DNA of 16,843 bases from Bacteroidales bacterium (GTDB taxonomy: Bacteria > Bacteroidota > Bacteroidia > Bacteroidales > BM520): positions 1 to 16,843 of the forward strand of contig JAQVPY010000024.1 of NCBI GenBank assembly GCA_028701815.1. Reading direction: 5' to 3'. Under the pieces are notes generated by a model, which did not search any database, was not told where the DNA came from, and saw nothing but the letters and a program-made list of their open reading frames with translations. This document shows, one piece after another, positions 1 to 6,770 of this stretch; position 1 is the first letter of the stretch; every line of letters starts with the position of its first letter. The translations under genes and the position numbers were made by a program.

Positions 1-656
1 TTACGGGAAGATGCAACTTGTCATTAATAGTCGGCTGTGATCTTGATGGCGAGGTATTGCTCAGTCTTGGACAATATGGCTATTACGGAGCAATAGGTAC
101 CACCATCGGAGCCGTAAGCAAGGCAAGCGTACATGAATGTATCGCTTATGTGGCGAAGTTCCCGTTATCTTTCAGCGCTCCCGGACTTATCTCGGGTGAG
201 TTGATCAAGGATGTTAGCACCGCTAATCAGGAACGTATCAACGACAACAGGTATCTGTTTATCCGAGTTCACGTCGGAGACAGCGACAACTACTTCAACG
301 ACAGTCACACGCTGGATCTATCCACCAGTGACTATGCGTACATCGAAAATGAGAGAACAATCGACAAAGCATGTCGTGGCGTGAGAACCAACCTTTTGCC
401 GTATCTTAACAGCCCGCTGAAAGTAGATGCCGCAGAAGGGACCTTGGCTCCTTCTACGGTAGCATTTCTGCAAACCACTGCCGGTAAGGCACTGGAAGAT
501 ATGGAGAAAGCCGGCGAACTCTCAGGATACAGTTGTGAGATTGATCCGGAACAGAATGTACTATCTACGTCAACCGTAGAGATTGTAATTAAAAACGTCC
601 CTATGGGTGTAATGAGGAAGGTCAACGTGAAAATTGGATTTACAACTAAAATTTAA
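1..656 (+). CDS. Contractile tail sheath protein, C-terminal part (partial at left edge)
   Basis: The reading frame is open to the left edge (first full codon at base 3), so the gene starts outside the window; the TTG at 18 is only the first in-frame start-like codon. About 218 residues are visible. The C-terminal part (VRTNLLPYLNSP, then an AFLQTTAGKALEDME helix and strands ending VNVKIGFTTKI) resembles the conserved C-terminal domain of Mu-like and DUF2586-type sheath proteins, which form the outer contracting cylinder of the tail. A tube-like gene follows 16 bp later, the usual sheath-tube order. Family assignment is from pattern and position, not from a search. Confidence 0.75.
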   Translation, partial: TGRCNLSLIVGCDLDGEVLLSLGQYGYYGAIGTTIGAVSKASVHECIAYVAKFPLSFSAPGLISGELIKDVSTANQERINDNRYLFIRVHVGDSDNYFNDSHTLDLSTSDYAYIENERTIDKACRGVRTNLLPYLNSPLKVDAAEGTLAPSTVAFLQTTAGKALEDMEKAGELSGYSCEIDPEQNVLSTSTVEIVIKNVPMGVMRKVNVKIGFTTKI

Positions 657-672
657 AAGAAAGGATTGAATT

Positions 673-1104
673 ATGAATGGAATACCTTTAATTAATGGTG
701 AAGAATATAGCTGGGGAGACATCCAAGTACTTCTCGCAGGTCCGACGCCCATTACAGGGATAACAGGAATCGAATATAGTGATGAGCAGGAAGTAGTAGA
801 CAATTATGGTGCCGGCAGATATGCAGTTAGCCGTAGTAAGGGAAGGATATCATGTGCTGCAAAAATCACGCTATATGCATCTGAAGTAAACGCCTTAGCC
901 AAGCAAGCTCCAAATGGACGTCTTCAAGATTTCGCTGCATTCGATATCGTTGTATCTTACATTCCGGATGGCGCTACTGCGGTCGTTCAAGACATACTTC
1001 ATAACTGCCAGTTCAAAAAGAATGAGCGTTCATGGAGTGAAGGCGACACAAGTAAAACAGTTGACTTGGAGTTAGTAGTATCTCACATCGGCTGGAATCA
1101 TTAA
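673..1104 (+). CDS. Probable phage tail tube protein
   Basis: 143 residues, mostly beta-strand in character, with no signal peptide or membrane segment. It starts with MNGIPLINGEEYSW and ends with a strand-rich section containing VDLELVVSHIGW. Size, a small soluble beta fold and position right after the sheath gene fit the inner tail tube (Mu M / P2 FII position), which polymerises inside the sheath. The ATG at 673 follows an AAAGAAAGG-type purine stretch. An inverted repeat lies immediately after the stop and may set the level of downstream expression relative to sheath and tube. The function is inferred mainly from gene order; sequence similarity to a named tube family is only suggestive. 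Confidence 0.65.
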   Translation: MNGIPLINGEEYSWGDIQVLLAGPTPITGITGIEYSDEQEVVDNYGAGRYAVSRSKGRISCAAKITLYASEVNALAKQAPNGRLQDFAAFDIVVSYIPDGATAVVQDILHNCQFKKNERSWSEGDTSKTVDLELVVSHIGWNH

Positions 1105-1107
1105 CAT

Positions 1108-1134
1108 AGAGACGGCACTTATAGTACCGTCTCT
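1108..1134 (+). terminator. Stem-loop after the tube gene (possible partial terminator)
   Basis: Arms 1108-1119 and 1123-1134 can pair over 12 positions with one mismatch (an outer 8-bp perfect stem AGAGACGG/CCGTCTCT) around the loop TAT. Only three T follow before a run of A, so as a + strand intrinsic terminator it is weak. It could attenuate transcription between the abundantly needed sheath/tube genes and the chaperone, or act as an RNA processing or stability element. Confidence 0.5.
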
Positions 1135-1148
1135 TTAAAAAAAATCTA

Positions 1149-1409
1149 ATGAAAAAAGAAATCGAAATAATCGTTAAAGACGGCGACAATGAATATCAAT
1201 GTAAAGTCAGACGTCCCGACGTCGCAACTTTGAGTCGCGTCAACAAACTCGCTAAAGCCGACGAAGTGTTGGCGGCACAAGAACTCCTTAAAGGATGTTG
1301 GATAAGCGGAGATACAGAGATACAGAATGATGCATATCTGCTCATGGCAGCAGTAGGCAAAATGGGCAGTTTACAGGAAGGAGTTACCGCTGAAATAAAA
1401 AACTCTTAG
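1149..1409 (+). CDS. Tail assembly chaperone, unshifted product
   Basis: 86 residues, beginning MKKEIEIIVKDGDN, with an amphipathic helical middle (VATLSRVNKLAKADEVLAAQELLKGCW). Size and position between tube and tape measure match the gpG-type tail assembly chaperone (Mu gp41 position), which coats the tape measure protein while the tail assembles and is absent from the finished particle. The last sense codons are ATA AAA AAC TCT before TAG, and this end contains a classic -1 slippery heptamer, so the gene very likely also yields a longer fusion product. The ATG at 1149 follows an A-rich leader and no Shine-Dalgarno box. Confidence 0.75.
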   Translation: MKKEIEIIVKDGDNEYQCKVRRPDVATLSRVNKLAKADEVLAAQELLKGCWISGDTEIQNDAYLLMAAVGKMGSLQEGVTAEIKNS

Positions 1410-1624
1410 CGGCATTCATCATAAGTCAGGAAGATAAACCCGAAGATGAACTAATGAAGATGAATGCCTTAATCCGGTCGAACCTTGGAGTTAATCCGGA
1501 CACACTGTCGCCGCTGGAATATGCAGAAGCATATAACGAAGCTATATGGTTAGAAGGATTCCGACTTCGCAATCAAGCGGAACTTTTGGCGGCAATGTTT
1601 GGAGGGAAAAAGAAAAAAGGTTAG
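1149..1624 (+). CDS. Tail assembly chaperone, -1 frameshift fusion (gpGT-like)
   Basis: If ribosomes slip back one base on A_AAA_AAC (1397-1403), translation continues CTC TTA GCG GCA TTC to TAG at 1622-1624. This adds 73 residues (starting LLAAFIISQEDKPEDE and ending AAMFGGKKKKG) to the first 85, giving 158 residues. The second frame has a TGA at 1391-1393, so it opens only three bases before the heptamer and cannot be entered from upstream without slippage. An internal ATG at 1454 could give only a 56-residue piece. In long-tailed phages the longer minority product links the chaperone to the tape measure protein. The added part is helical and charged and ends lysine-rich. Codon use reads as real protein throughout. 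Confidence 0.8.
1397..1468 (+). promoter_or_regulatory. Programmed -1 ribosomal frameshift signal
   Basis: The heptamer A_AAA_AAC at 1397-1403 lies in the correct phase (zero frame ATA AAA AAC). Seven bases later begins a perfect 10-bp stem, GGCATTCATC (1411-1420) pairing with GATGAATGCC (1459-1468), closing a 38-nt loop. Heptamer, 5-9 nt spacer and stimulatory structure are the standard parts of a bacterial -1 signal. The zero-frame stop sits two codons after the heptamer. Confidence 0.85.
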
Positions 1625-1638
1625 GAATTACCTCCACC
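1605..1638 (-). terminator. Weak possible terminator of the minus-strand membrane peptide gene
   Basis: On the minus strand GGTGGAGG (1638-1631) can pair imperfectly with CCTAACC (1625-1619; outer GGT/ACC, inner AGG/CCT, small internal loop) around TAATT. It is followed at once by a T-rich run with only single interruptions. The stem is short, so this is a tentative call; it overlaps the stops of both the chaperone fusion and the membrane peptide gene. Confidence 0.3.
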
Positions 1639-1753
1639 ATTTATCGTATTTGTCCTTTCTAAAAACAACAATTAGTATAAATGAAACTAAAAACACAATA
1701 AAACCGATGAGAACCGCCAAACCCAAAATAAAACCCAAAACAGAAACAATCAT
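1628..1753 (-). CDS. 41-residue single-pass membrane protein (moron candidate)
   Basis: A short minus-strand frame running from ATG at 1753 to TAA at 1628. The product begins MIVSVLGFILGLAVLIGF, stays hydrophobic to about residue 31, then ends in a basic/aromatic tail RKDKYDKWWR. This is one transmembrane helix with a positive, tryptophan-rich C-terminus, which under the positive-inside rule points to the cytoplasm. A TATCTTTG element lies 26 bases upstream of its start. It sits between the chaperone and tape measure genes, opposite to the tail operon, and its stop is 3 bp from the chaperone fusion stop. The family is not recognised. Its own promoter and its orientation suggest a lysogen-expressed moron, perhaps acting at the inner membrane; superinfection exclusion is only a guess. 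The clean TM-plus-charged-tail pattern argues against a chance frame. Confidence 0.65.
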   Translation of the reverse strand: MIVSVLGFILGLAVLIGFIVFLVSFILIVVFRKDKYDKWWR

Positions 1754-1778
1754 AGCATTGTGTATTTATAATTGACTG

Positions 1779-1786
1779 CAAAGATA
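1779..1786 (-). promoter_or_regulatory. TAnnTTTG -7 element for the membrane peptide gene
   Basis: The minus strand reads TATCTTTG, matching the Bacteroidota primary sigma -7 consensus TAnnTTTG. Transcription would begin near 1772, giving a leader of about 20 nt before the ATG at 1753. No convincing -33 TTTG is seen. The element lies just before the tape measure ATG (1793), so the upstream half of this promoter would overlap the start of that gene. Confidence 0.5.
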
Positions 1787-1792
1787 AAAAAA

Positions 1793-3703
1793 ATGAGCGA
1801 ACAGACGATTAATTACATAATTAATATTACCGGAAACGCGAATGATGTTGTAAGCAACCTGAACCAACACATGGGGACATTGACTCGTACGACTTCTCAG
1901 ACACTTAATGTGTTTAGCGGATTTCATGGTTTGTCGGTTGCATTTCAAGGATTAACATCTGTTGTTCAAAACGTGCAGTCAGCCATAGGAGGGATCACAC
2001 GAGTAGGTGCCAATGCGGAGTTGCAACTGATAAACATGAAAACGCTTTTCGGCGGCAATGCAGATGCGGCGACTGACATGTATAATCGGATATCGCAATA
2101 CGGAAAAGTTACACCATACGACAAAGCGGGTTTGATAGATGCACAAAAGACAATGATGTCGTTTGGCATCAGCGGAGAGAAATCGTTTGAAACGCTAAAG
2201 CAGATTGGCGACATAGCGATGGGGGACAAACAGAAGATGCAGTCGTTGTCTCTTGCTTTCGCACAAATGTCGAGTACTGGAAAATTAACAGGGCAGGATC
2301 TTCTCCAAATGATTAATGCTGGATTCAACCCCTTAAACGAGATCAGCAAGAAGACTGGTGAGAGTGTATCGGATCTTAAAGAAGCGATGAGTAAGGGAGC
2401 TATATCGGCAGATATGGTGTCAGATGCGTTTGCAACGGCTACAAGTGAAGGAGGACTGTTTTACAAAGCTATCGACGAAGCCTCGCAAACCACAGCCGGA
2501 AAAATGGCAGCAATACAAGACACAATCGACGAAATCAAGGTGTCGATATTCAATGCTACAGGTAGTCTTGGATTATGGGCAGATGCAGCGGCACAGGTAG
2601 CCGTTCCATTGGCGCAATTAGCTCCGCTTTTTACCGGATTAGGGGTAGCTATCAGATGGTGTCGAAGCAACTGGTCCGGATTTACGAAGGCAATTAGAAC
2701 AGGTGTCCTAAAAGTGGGATTGGATGTGGGAATTATGAAATATTCGATAATATCTGCCGGCGGAGCTTTTAAACTCATGAGTAAAATGGCGACTAACGCC
2801 TGTCGTGCTATTGGCGTTGCAATTATGAATATACCGATTATTGGCTGGATAGCAGCCATAATAGCAGCAATTATTTCAGTCGTTACATTATTGTGGAATA
2901 AATCTGAAGGTTTTAGACGACTCGTCATGGGCGTCTGGGAATCCATTAAAGCAGTTTTTCAAAATGTATGGATTGTTGTTAAAACAGTCTTTGATTTGAT
3001 ATGGAATAATATCCTTAAGCCTTATTTTAATCTATGGAAAAGTATTTTTGTCGGATTATGGGAAGCAGTCAAATGGTGCTTTAACGGCATCTTAGTCGCC
3101 GCACAATGGTTATGGGATGGTATTGTAACCGTTATCTCTTCTATAGGTGAGTTTTTTTCAAAAACAATGCATTGGATTATTGATAAACTCGGCACCTTAG
3201 GTGTATGGATTAAAGACAAATTGGTAGATCCTATACGGGATGCATTTGCCAATATGTGGAATTTCATTAAGGGTATATTTGATAAGATAATATCTGGACT
3301 TGGCAAATTGGTTGCGCCGATAAAAGAGCTATGGAATAAAATTTTTCCTAAAGATAAATTTAGCGACATTGGTAGTGCATACGCTCAAGGTGCAGCTAAA
3401 GGGTCCGAATCATGGCGCAAAAGCCAAAACGGCTCCGTCGAAGATATTAATGTAATAGGAGACAATAGTTCCGTTGCTGATAGTAGTCCTGAGATAACGG
3501 CTAATACGTCTTTAAGTGCCGGCAATCTTGGCGGCTCTGCCGGTACAAGTGCCGGTAAGGCGCAACAAATCACAATTAATCTCGGTAATATGGTAGGTAC
3601 TATGAACTTTAACGGTGGCGTTCGCGAGAATGCGCGCGATATAGAATCTATCCTTACCGAACAATTGGCGAGGATATTAGGAATGGCAGAAACGGCAGTT
3701 TAA
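1793..3703 (+). CDS. Tail tape measure protein
   Basis: 636 residues from the ATG at 1793; an in-frame TTG at 1772 would add seven residues but is less likely than ATG after an A-rich tract. The N-terminal third carries typical tape measure sequence (NAELQLINMKTLFGG, then TPYDKAGLIDAQKTMMSFG and GKLTGQDLLQMINAGFNPL). A long hydrophobic stretch follows at about residues 340-366 (IIGWIAAIIAAIISVVTLLW). Residues 380-518 hold tryptophan/phenylalanine-rich helical repeats (VWESIKAVF, IWNNILKPYF, LWEAVKWCF, MWNFIKGIF, LWNKIF), as is usual for tape measures. The protein sets tail length and lies inside the tube until it leaves with the DNA. It is the longest phage gene here and follows the chaperone, as expected. 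Confidence 0.92.
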   Translation: MSEQTINYIINITGNANDVVSNLNQHMGTLTRTTSQTLNVFSGFHGLSVAFQGLTSVVQNVQSAIGGITRVGANAELQLINMKTLFGGNADAATDMYNRISQYGKVTPYDKAGLIDAQKTMMSFGISGEKSFETLKQIGDIAMGDKQKMQSLSLAFAQMSSTGKLTGQDLLQMINAGFNPLNEISKKTGESVSDLKEAMSKGAISADMVSDAFATATSEGGLFYKAIDEASQTTAGKMAAIQDTIDEIKVSIFNATGSLGLWADAAAQVAVPLAQLAPLFTGLGVAIRWCRSNWSGFTKAIRTGVLKVGLDVGIMKYSIISAGGAFKLMSKMATNACRAIGVAIMNIPIIGWIAAIIAAIISVVTLLWNKSEGFRRLVMGVWESIKAVFQNVWIVVKTVFDLIWNNILKPYFNLWKSIFVGLWEAVKWCFNGILVAAQWLWDGIVTVISSIGEFFSKTMHWIIDKLGTLGVWIKDKLVDPIRDAFANMWNFIKGIFDKIISGLGKLVAPIKELWNKIFPKDKFSDIGSAYAQGAAKGSESWRKSQNGSVEDINVIGDNSSVADSSPEITANTSLSAGNLGGSAGTSAGKAQQITINLGNMVGTMNFNGGVRENARDIESILTEQLARILGMAETAV

Positions 3704-3708
3704 AAGAT

Positions 3709-4320
3709 ATGAAAACATCAATAAAATTAATCGATACCTTTTCAGGTTTACGTGCGATAACACTATCAGACGATCAAACCGGTAAGACAGAAGATTCGGC
3801 ATTGCAACCGGCAGATGCTGAGAACTCTCCATACCCACTTGTCTCTGGCAAAGACTTATACGGCAAAGACTTAGTGGTGGGTATAACACTTAAAGGCGTT
3901 AACGATACGATATATATACCTGAAGCAATTATCAATGTCAGCCGAGAACGTAATATTGTCGCTACACCCGTTCTTAATGGTAAGGGAACGGTTAAAGAAA
4001 TGTTTACCGATGGTGATTTGAGTTTGACAATTACAGTAGCTGTCATCTCGACATCTGAAGAAGGAGAATACCAAGACCGCGCTACGCGAAGTTATGATAA
4101 TTATCCTTACAAAGGAGTTGAACGGTTGCGTAGGCTGCTTGATGAGCCAAACAGGCTCAATATTGCGAGCGAATTTCTTGAACAATTTGACCTTGATACC
4201 GGCGATTTTGGAATCATAGTCAAGTCTTATTCCGTCGCACAAGAAACACATACAAACCGTCAGGTTTTCAGTATCAGCGCACTCAGCGACTACGACTATG
4301 ATCTATTAATTGAAAAATAA
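3709..4320 (+). CDS. Tail/baseplate protein in the Mu N position
   Basis: 203 residues starting MKTSIKLIDTFSGLRAITLS, with no signal peptide or membrane segment. The N-terminal half is beta-rich (GKDLVVGITLKGVNDTIYIPEA). The middle has EYQDRATRSYDNYPYKGVERL, and the end is acidic and tyrosine-rich. It lies 5 bp after the tape measure gene and overlaps the hub gene by 11 bp, so the two are probably translationally coupled. Its place between tape measure and hub is that of Mu N (gp43) or of small LysM-type tail-end proteins. The sequence recalls Bacteroidota phage proteins grouped as DUF6046, but I cannot confirm this without a profile search. A role at the tail tip or baseplate hub is inferred from order alone. 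Confidence 0.6.
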   Translation: MKTSIKLIDTFSGLRAITLSDDQTGKTEDSALQPADAENSPYPLVSGKDLYGKDLVVGITLKGVNDTIYIPEAIINVSRERNIVATPVLNGKGTVKEMFTDGDLSLTITVAVISTSEEGEYQDRATRSYDNYPYKGVERLRRLLDEPNRLNIASEFLEQFDLDTGDFGIIVKSYSVAQETHTNRQVFSISALSDYDYDLLIEK

Positions 4321-5275
4321 TAACATGTATTCATTAACTTGGGAAATAACAATAGGCGACTATAGAGTTCAGACGGTTAAAGCTGTAAAGATAACCACTT
4401 CGGTTTTAAACTTGTCTGATATTGGAACGATCGAAATGCCGGGACAATATCTGAACTCGTGGAAAAAGATTGAAGATAAGGTCAGTGTAGGAGATCCCGT
4501 AGAAATTAAAATTGGTTATGACAACGATAACCAAAAAGAGTTTAACGGCTATTTAAAACGCATTTCAAGAGATAATAATTCGCTGATTTTGGAGTGTGAA
4601 GATGCGTTGTATCTGCTGAATAAAACCATTTCAGATAAAGAATATAAAGCCGTAAGCCTTAAAACGCTGTTAGATGATGTGCTTAAGCAGGTGGACCCGA
4701 ATTTCACGGTTGACAGTCAATACGACTACACGATGGACAAGATGGTCGTGTTCCACCAGACGGCCTTAGACGTGTTAAAAAAAGTACACGAAGAAACTAA
4801 AGCAAACATCTGGTTCGAGGACAAGACGCTGTTTATTCGTGAGGTATATTACGATAATGCGGAAGACAAAGGTGTAATATTCGAGACACGGATAAATGTC
4901 CAATCTAACGAACTAAAATGGATTGACAAGGCTGATAAGAAAGTTGAAATCGAAGTGGTGTTTAATAAACCAGATGGTGTTCCAATAAAAAGGACATACG
5001 GCAATAGCGGAGGCGAAAAGATAACAAGATATGTCAACGGAAGCAATGATAAAGACATGCAGCGAGCCGCAGAGAGCGAATATGATTTATGGAACTATAG
5101 TGGTTTTGAAGGCAATTTTACCGGGTGGCTGATTCCGGTAGTAAGAGCGGGAGGAAGTGTTCGCCTGCGCGATGTGGAAAAACCCGAAGGGAAATACTAC
5201 GTTACAGGCGTGGAGATAGAGTTCGGGCAGAGTGGAGGAAAAAGAAAGATAACACTTGGGAGGAAGCTGGTTTAA
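4310..5275 (+). CDS. Baseplate hub protein, gpD/Mu P-like
   Basis: 321 residues. The ATG at 4310 overlaps the preceding gene by 11 bp; ATG 4325, just after that stop, would give MYSLTWEITIGDYRV and is an equally good start. The order of beta segments (VGDPVEIKIGYD, EFNGYLKRISRD, then a helical LKTLLDDVLKQV, and ETKANIWFEDKTLFIREVYY) fits the late control D / gp27-like hub fold, as does the C-terminal section with GWLIPVVRAGGSVRLRDV and YYVTGVEIEFG. Such hubs form the threefold ring that joins tube to spike. A spike-like gene follows after the minus-strand insertion. Its stop overlaps the stop of the convergent Septknot-like gene by three bases. Confidence 0.8.
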   Translation: MKNNNMYSLTWEITIGDYRVQTVKAVKITTSVLNLSDIGTIEMPGQYLNSWKKIEDKVSVGDPVEIKIGYDNDNQKEFNGYLKRISRDNNSLILECEDALYLLNKTISDKEYKAVSLKTLLDDVLKQVDPNFTVDSQYDYTMDKMVVFHQTALDVLKKVHEETKANIWFEDKTLFIREVYYDNAEDKGVIFETRINVQSNELKWIDKADKKVEIEVVFNKPDGVPIKRTYGNSGGEKITRYVNGSNDKDMQRAAESEYDLWNYSGFEGNFTGWLIPVVRAGGSVRLRDVEKPEGKYYVTGVEIEFGQSGGKRKITLGRKLV

Positions 5276-5649
5276 AATCCTGCTTGGTTGCGGTCTGTTG
5301 TGAAATAGATACGACAATCTTCCCACCAATCGGGTTCTTTGACATAACGGATGGTAAATTTGGCTTTGGAACGGTCGTCAACAAACCTCCACTCACCGCA
5401 CTTTTGGGGTGTGTCAGTGGTTTTAAAGATATTGTAAGTTGCTTTTTTCGGAGAATCAACAATTTTGACACAAATATCAACATGCTCCTTAGGATCTGTT
5501 TCTACAAATACATTGCCGTACAATTCAAATGGTCCCTTTGTTTCATTGCCATAAAAAGTTGTTGCATAGCATCCGTTAATTTCGGTCTCTTGAGCCGAGA
5601 GGTAAAGTGCTGATAAAGATATAAACAGAATAATGATAAACTTTTTCAT
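5272..5649 (-). CDS. Secreted Septknot/DUF6150-like protein (moron candidate)
   Basis: 125 residues when started at the ATG at 5649. The frame extends further upstream, but only this start gives a proper signal peptide (MKKFIIILFISLSALYLSA, cleavage near AQE). The mature part has repeated short strands in which hydrophobic and charged residues alternate (VDICVKIVDSPKKATYNIFK, EWRFVDDRSKAKFTIRYVKE) and ends CRIYFTTDRNQAGF. This pattern is like the Septknot (DUF6150) proteins common in Bacteroidota. Function is unknown; location should be periplasmic or surface. The gene lies antisense between hub and spike genes with its own TAnnTTTG element 16 bp before its start, so it is probably expressed independently of the late tail operon, as a lysogenic conversion gene would be. 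Family assignment is from memory of the repeat style. Confidence 0.75.
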   Translation of the reverse strand: MKKFIIILFISLSALYLSAQETEINGCYATTFYGNETKGPFELYGNVFVETDPKEHVDICVKIVDSPKKATYNIFKTTDTPQKCGEWRFVDDRSKAKFTIRYVKEPDWWEDCRIYFTTDRNQAGF

Positions 5650-5664
5650 ATCATATGATTTTGA

Positions 5665-5672
5665 CAAAAGTA
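5665..5672 (-). promoter_or_regulatory. TAnnTTTG -7 element for the Septknot-like gene
   Basis: The minus strand reads TACTTTTG, a match to TAnnTTTG, 16 bp before the ATG at 5649. The region further upstream on that strand is T-rich with no clear -33 box. It lies in the 40-bp gap before the spike gene, an arrangement like that of the other minus-strand insertion. Confidence 0.45.
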
Positions 5673-5689
5673 AAGAAAAAAAATAAAAT

Positions 5690-6232
5690 ATGAATAATTT
5701 GAGCGAAATAAAAAAGAGTATCAAAAAGATAGTGGCGGACAATGGCTTCGCAAACTCCTTCACAGCAAAAGTCGAGAGCGTGGATGGAGAGATATGCTCT
5801 GTCAGTATTGATGGCTTTACGCTCAATGATGTTCGTCTGCGAGCTGTCATAAACGACGAGACCAGCAAAATACTCATTACACCGACAATCGGAAGTTACG
5901 TACTTGTTACAGACTTAATCAGAGGAAATTTAACGTCCTTAGCTGTAATCGCATATTCTGAAATCGATAAAATCGACATAGACGCCGATAATACAATCAT
6001 CATAAACGGCGGCGAGAATAACGGATTAGTCAAGGTTGAGCCGTTGACTAAAAAGCTCATCGCTTTGGAGAAAGACTTGAATGCTCTTAAACAGATATTC
6101 GCTGCGACTTGGGTCCCGGTAGTGTATGACGGCGGTGCATCACTTAAAGCCGCAGCTGCAACTTGGGCAGGACAAATGTTTCAGCCGGTGACTCAGCAAT
6201 CAGACATAGAAAACGATAAAGTTAAACATTAA
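5690..6232 (+). CDS. Baseplate spike / assembly protein, gpV-like
   Basis: 180 residues. After a helical N-terminus (LSEIKKSIKKIVADNGF) comes an OB-fold-like beta barrel (FTAKVESVDGEICSVSIDGF, then ILITPTIGSYVLVTDLIRGN). A short strand repeat follows (IDKIDIDADNTIIINGG), then a helix (LTKKLIALEKDLNALKQIF) and a glycine/alanine-rich end. This layout and the place after the hub fit the membrane-piercing spike of contractile tails (P2 V, Mu gp45). No histidine-rich metal-binding tip is visible, so the very tip may be supplied by another protein, or this product may end differently from P2 V. The ATG follows an A/T-only leader. Confidence 0.75.
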   Translation: MNNLSEIKKSIKKIVADNGFANSFTAKVESVDGEICSVSIDGFTLNDVRLRAVINDETSKILITPTIGSYVLVTDLIRGNLTSLAVIAYSEIDKIDIDADNTIIINGGENNGLVKVEPLTKKLIALEKDLNALKQIFAATWVPVVYDGGASLKAAAATWAGQMFQPVTQQSDIENDKVKH

Positions 6233-6258
6233 TATAATAGCATTAAAACGATATTGAA

Positions 6259-6477
6259 ATGGCATTTAATGACAACAAACTTAAAAAAGATCTCAAGAAT
6301 TTGAGTGGCATAGATCCTACATCAGATGACATCATCGAAGAGATGGCAACAATTATCAGCACCGCCATAAAGGATTATATCGGCGCAATAGTTGTAGGAA
6401 CTGGCATAGAAGTTCAGATCACAATAGATGGCACTACTTATAGAGGCAGAAGCACAACGGAAGGGAGTTTAGAATGA
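6259..6477 (+). CDS. Small hypothetical baseplate-region protein
   Basis: 72 residues (MAFNDNKLKKDL to TEGSLE). It has a helical first half, a short apolar stretch (AIKDYIGAIVVGTGIEVQI) too brief and mixed for a sure membrane helix, and a polar end. Its stop overlaps the next start as ATGA, indicating translational coupling to the gp25-like wedge gene. Its position between spike and wedge suggests a structural or assembly role. I do not recognise a family. The coding claim rests on its tight packing in the operon and on normal codon composition. Confidence 0.7.
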   Translation: MAFNDNKLKKDLKNLSGIDPTSDDIIEEMATIISTAIKDYIGAIVVGTGIEVQITIDGTTYRGRSTTEGSLE

Positions 6478-6770
6478 AAGGAATACTGTTAGATGATAAC
6501 GGCGATATTGATTTCACAGGAAGTGATTTCGCAATCGGTGATGACCGGCTGCAATCGGCTCAGATAATACTGAAAGCAATGCCGGGCGAAATTAAGGAAT
6601 CTCCGACACTTGGTGTCGGAATAGTTAAAGAGCTAAAGGCTCCGGAAGATCCTTTCCTGCGCCAAAGGATCAAAAAGAATATGGCACTTGGTAATATAGG
6701 AGTAACAAGTGTCAACATCAATACCACAGATAACAACATAGAGATAATACTTAGAGATGAAGACAATTAG
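6474..6770 (+). CDS. Baseplate wedge protein, gp25/gpW-like
   Basis: 98 residues. The motifs MKGILLDDNGDIDFTGSDF, then RLQSAQIILKAMPGEIKESPTLGVGI and the terminal strand VTSVNINTTDNNIEIILRDE, are typical of the gpW/gp25 family (Mu gp46 type) that binds the sheath-facing part of the wedge and starts sheath assembly. The start overlaps the preceding stop (ATGA), and its own 3' end overlaps the next gene by 14 bp. Length agrees with the family. Confidence 0.85.
   Translation: MKGILLDDNGDIDFTGSDFAIGDDRLQSAQIILKAMPGEIKESPTLGVGIVKELKAPEDPFLRQRIKKNMALGNIGVTSVNINTTDNNIEIILRDEDN

Noticed and set aside
2461..2946. 161-codon minus-strand frame within the tape measure gene
   Set aside because: Shadow of a strongly supported gene; its proline/serine/isoleucine-rich product has no recognisable domain.
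5125..5613. 162-codon + strand frame spanning hub end and Septknot-like gene
   Set aside because: It starts inside the hub gene in another frame and continues antisense to the secreted protein; both overlapped genes are better supported.
5272..5877. 201-residue version of the minus-strand secreted protein
   Set aside because: The extra 76 N-terminal residues run antisense through the spike gene, have no conserved look and would bury the signal peptide; the ATG at 5649 gives a proper signal sequence and fits the promoter element.
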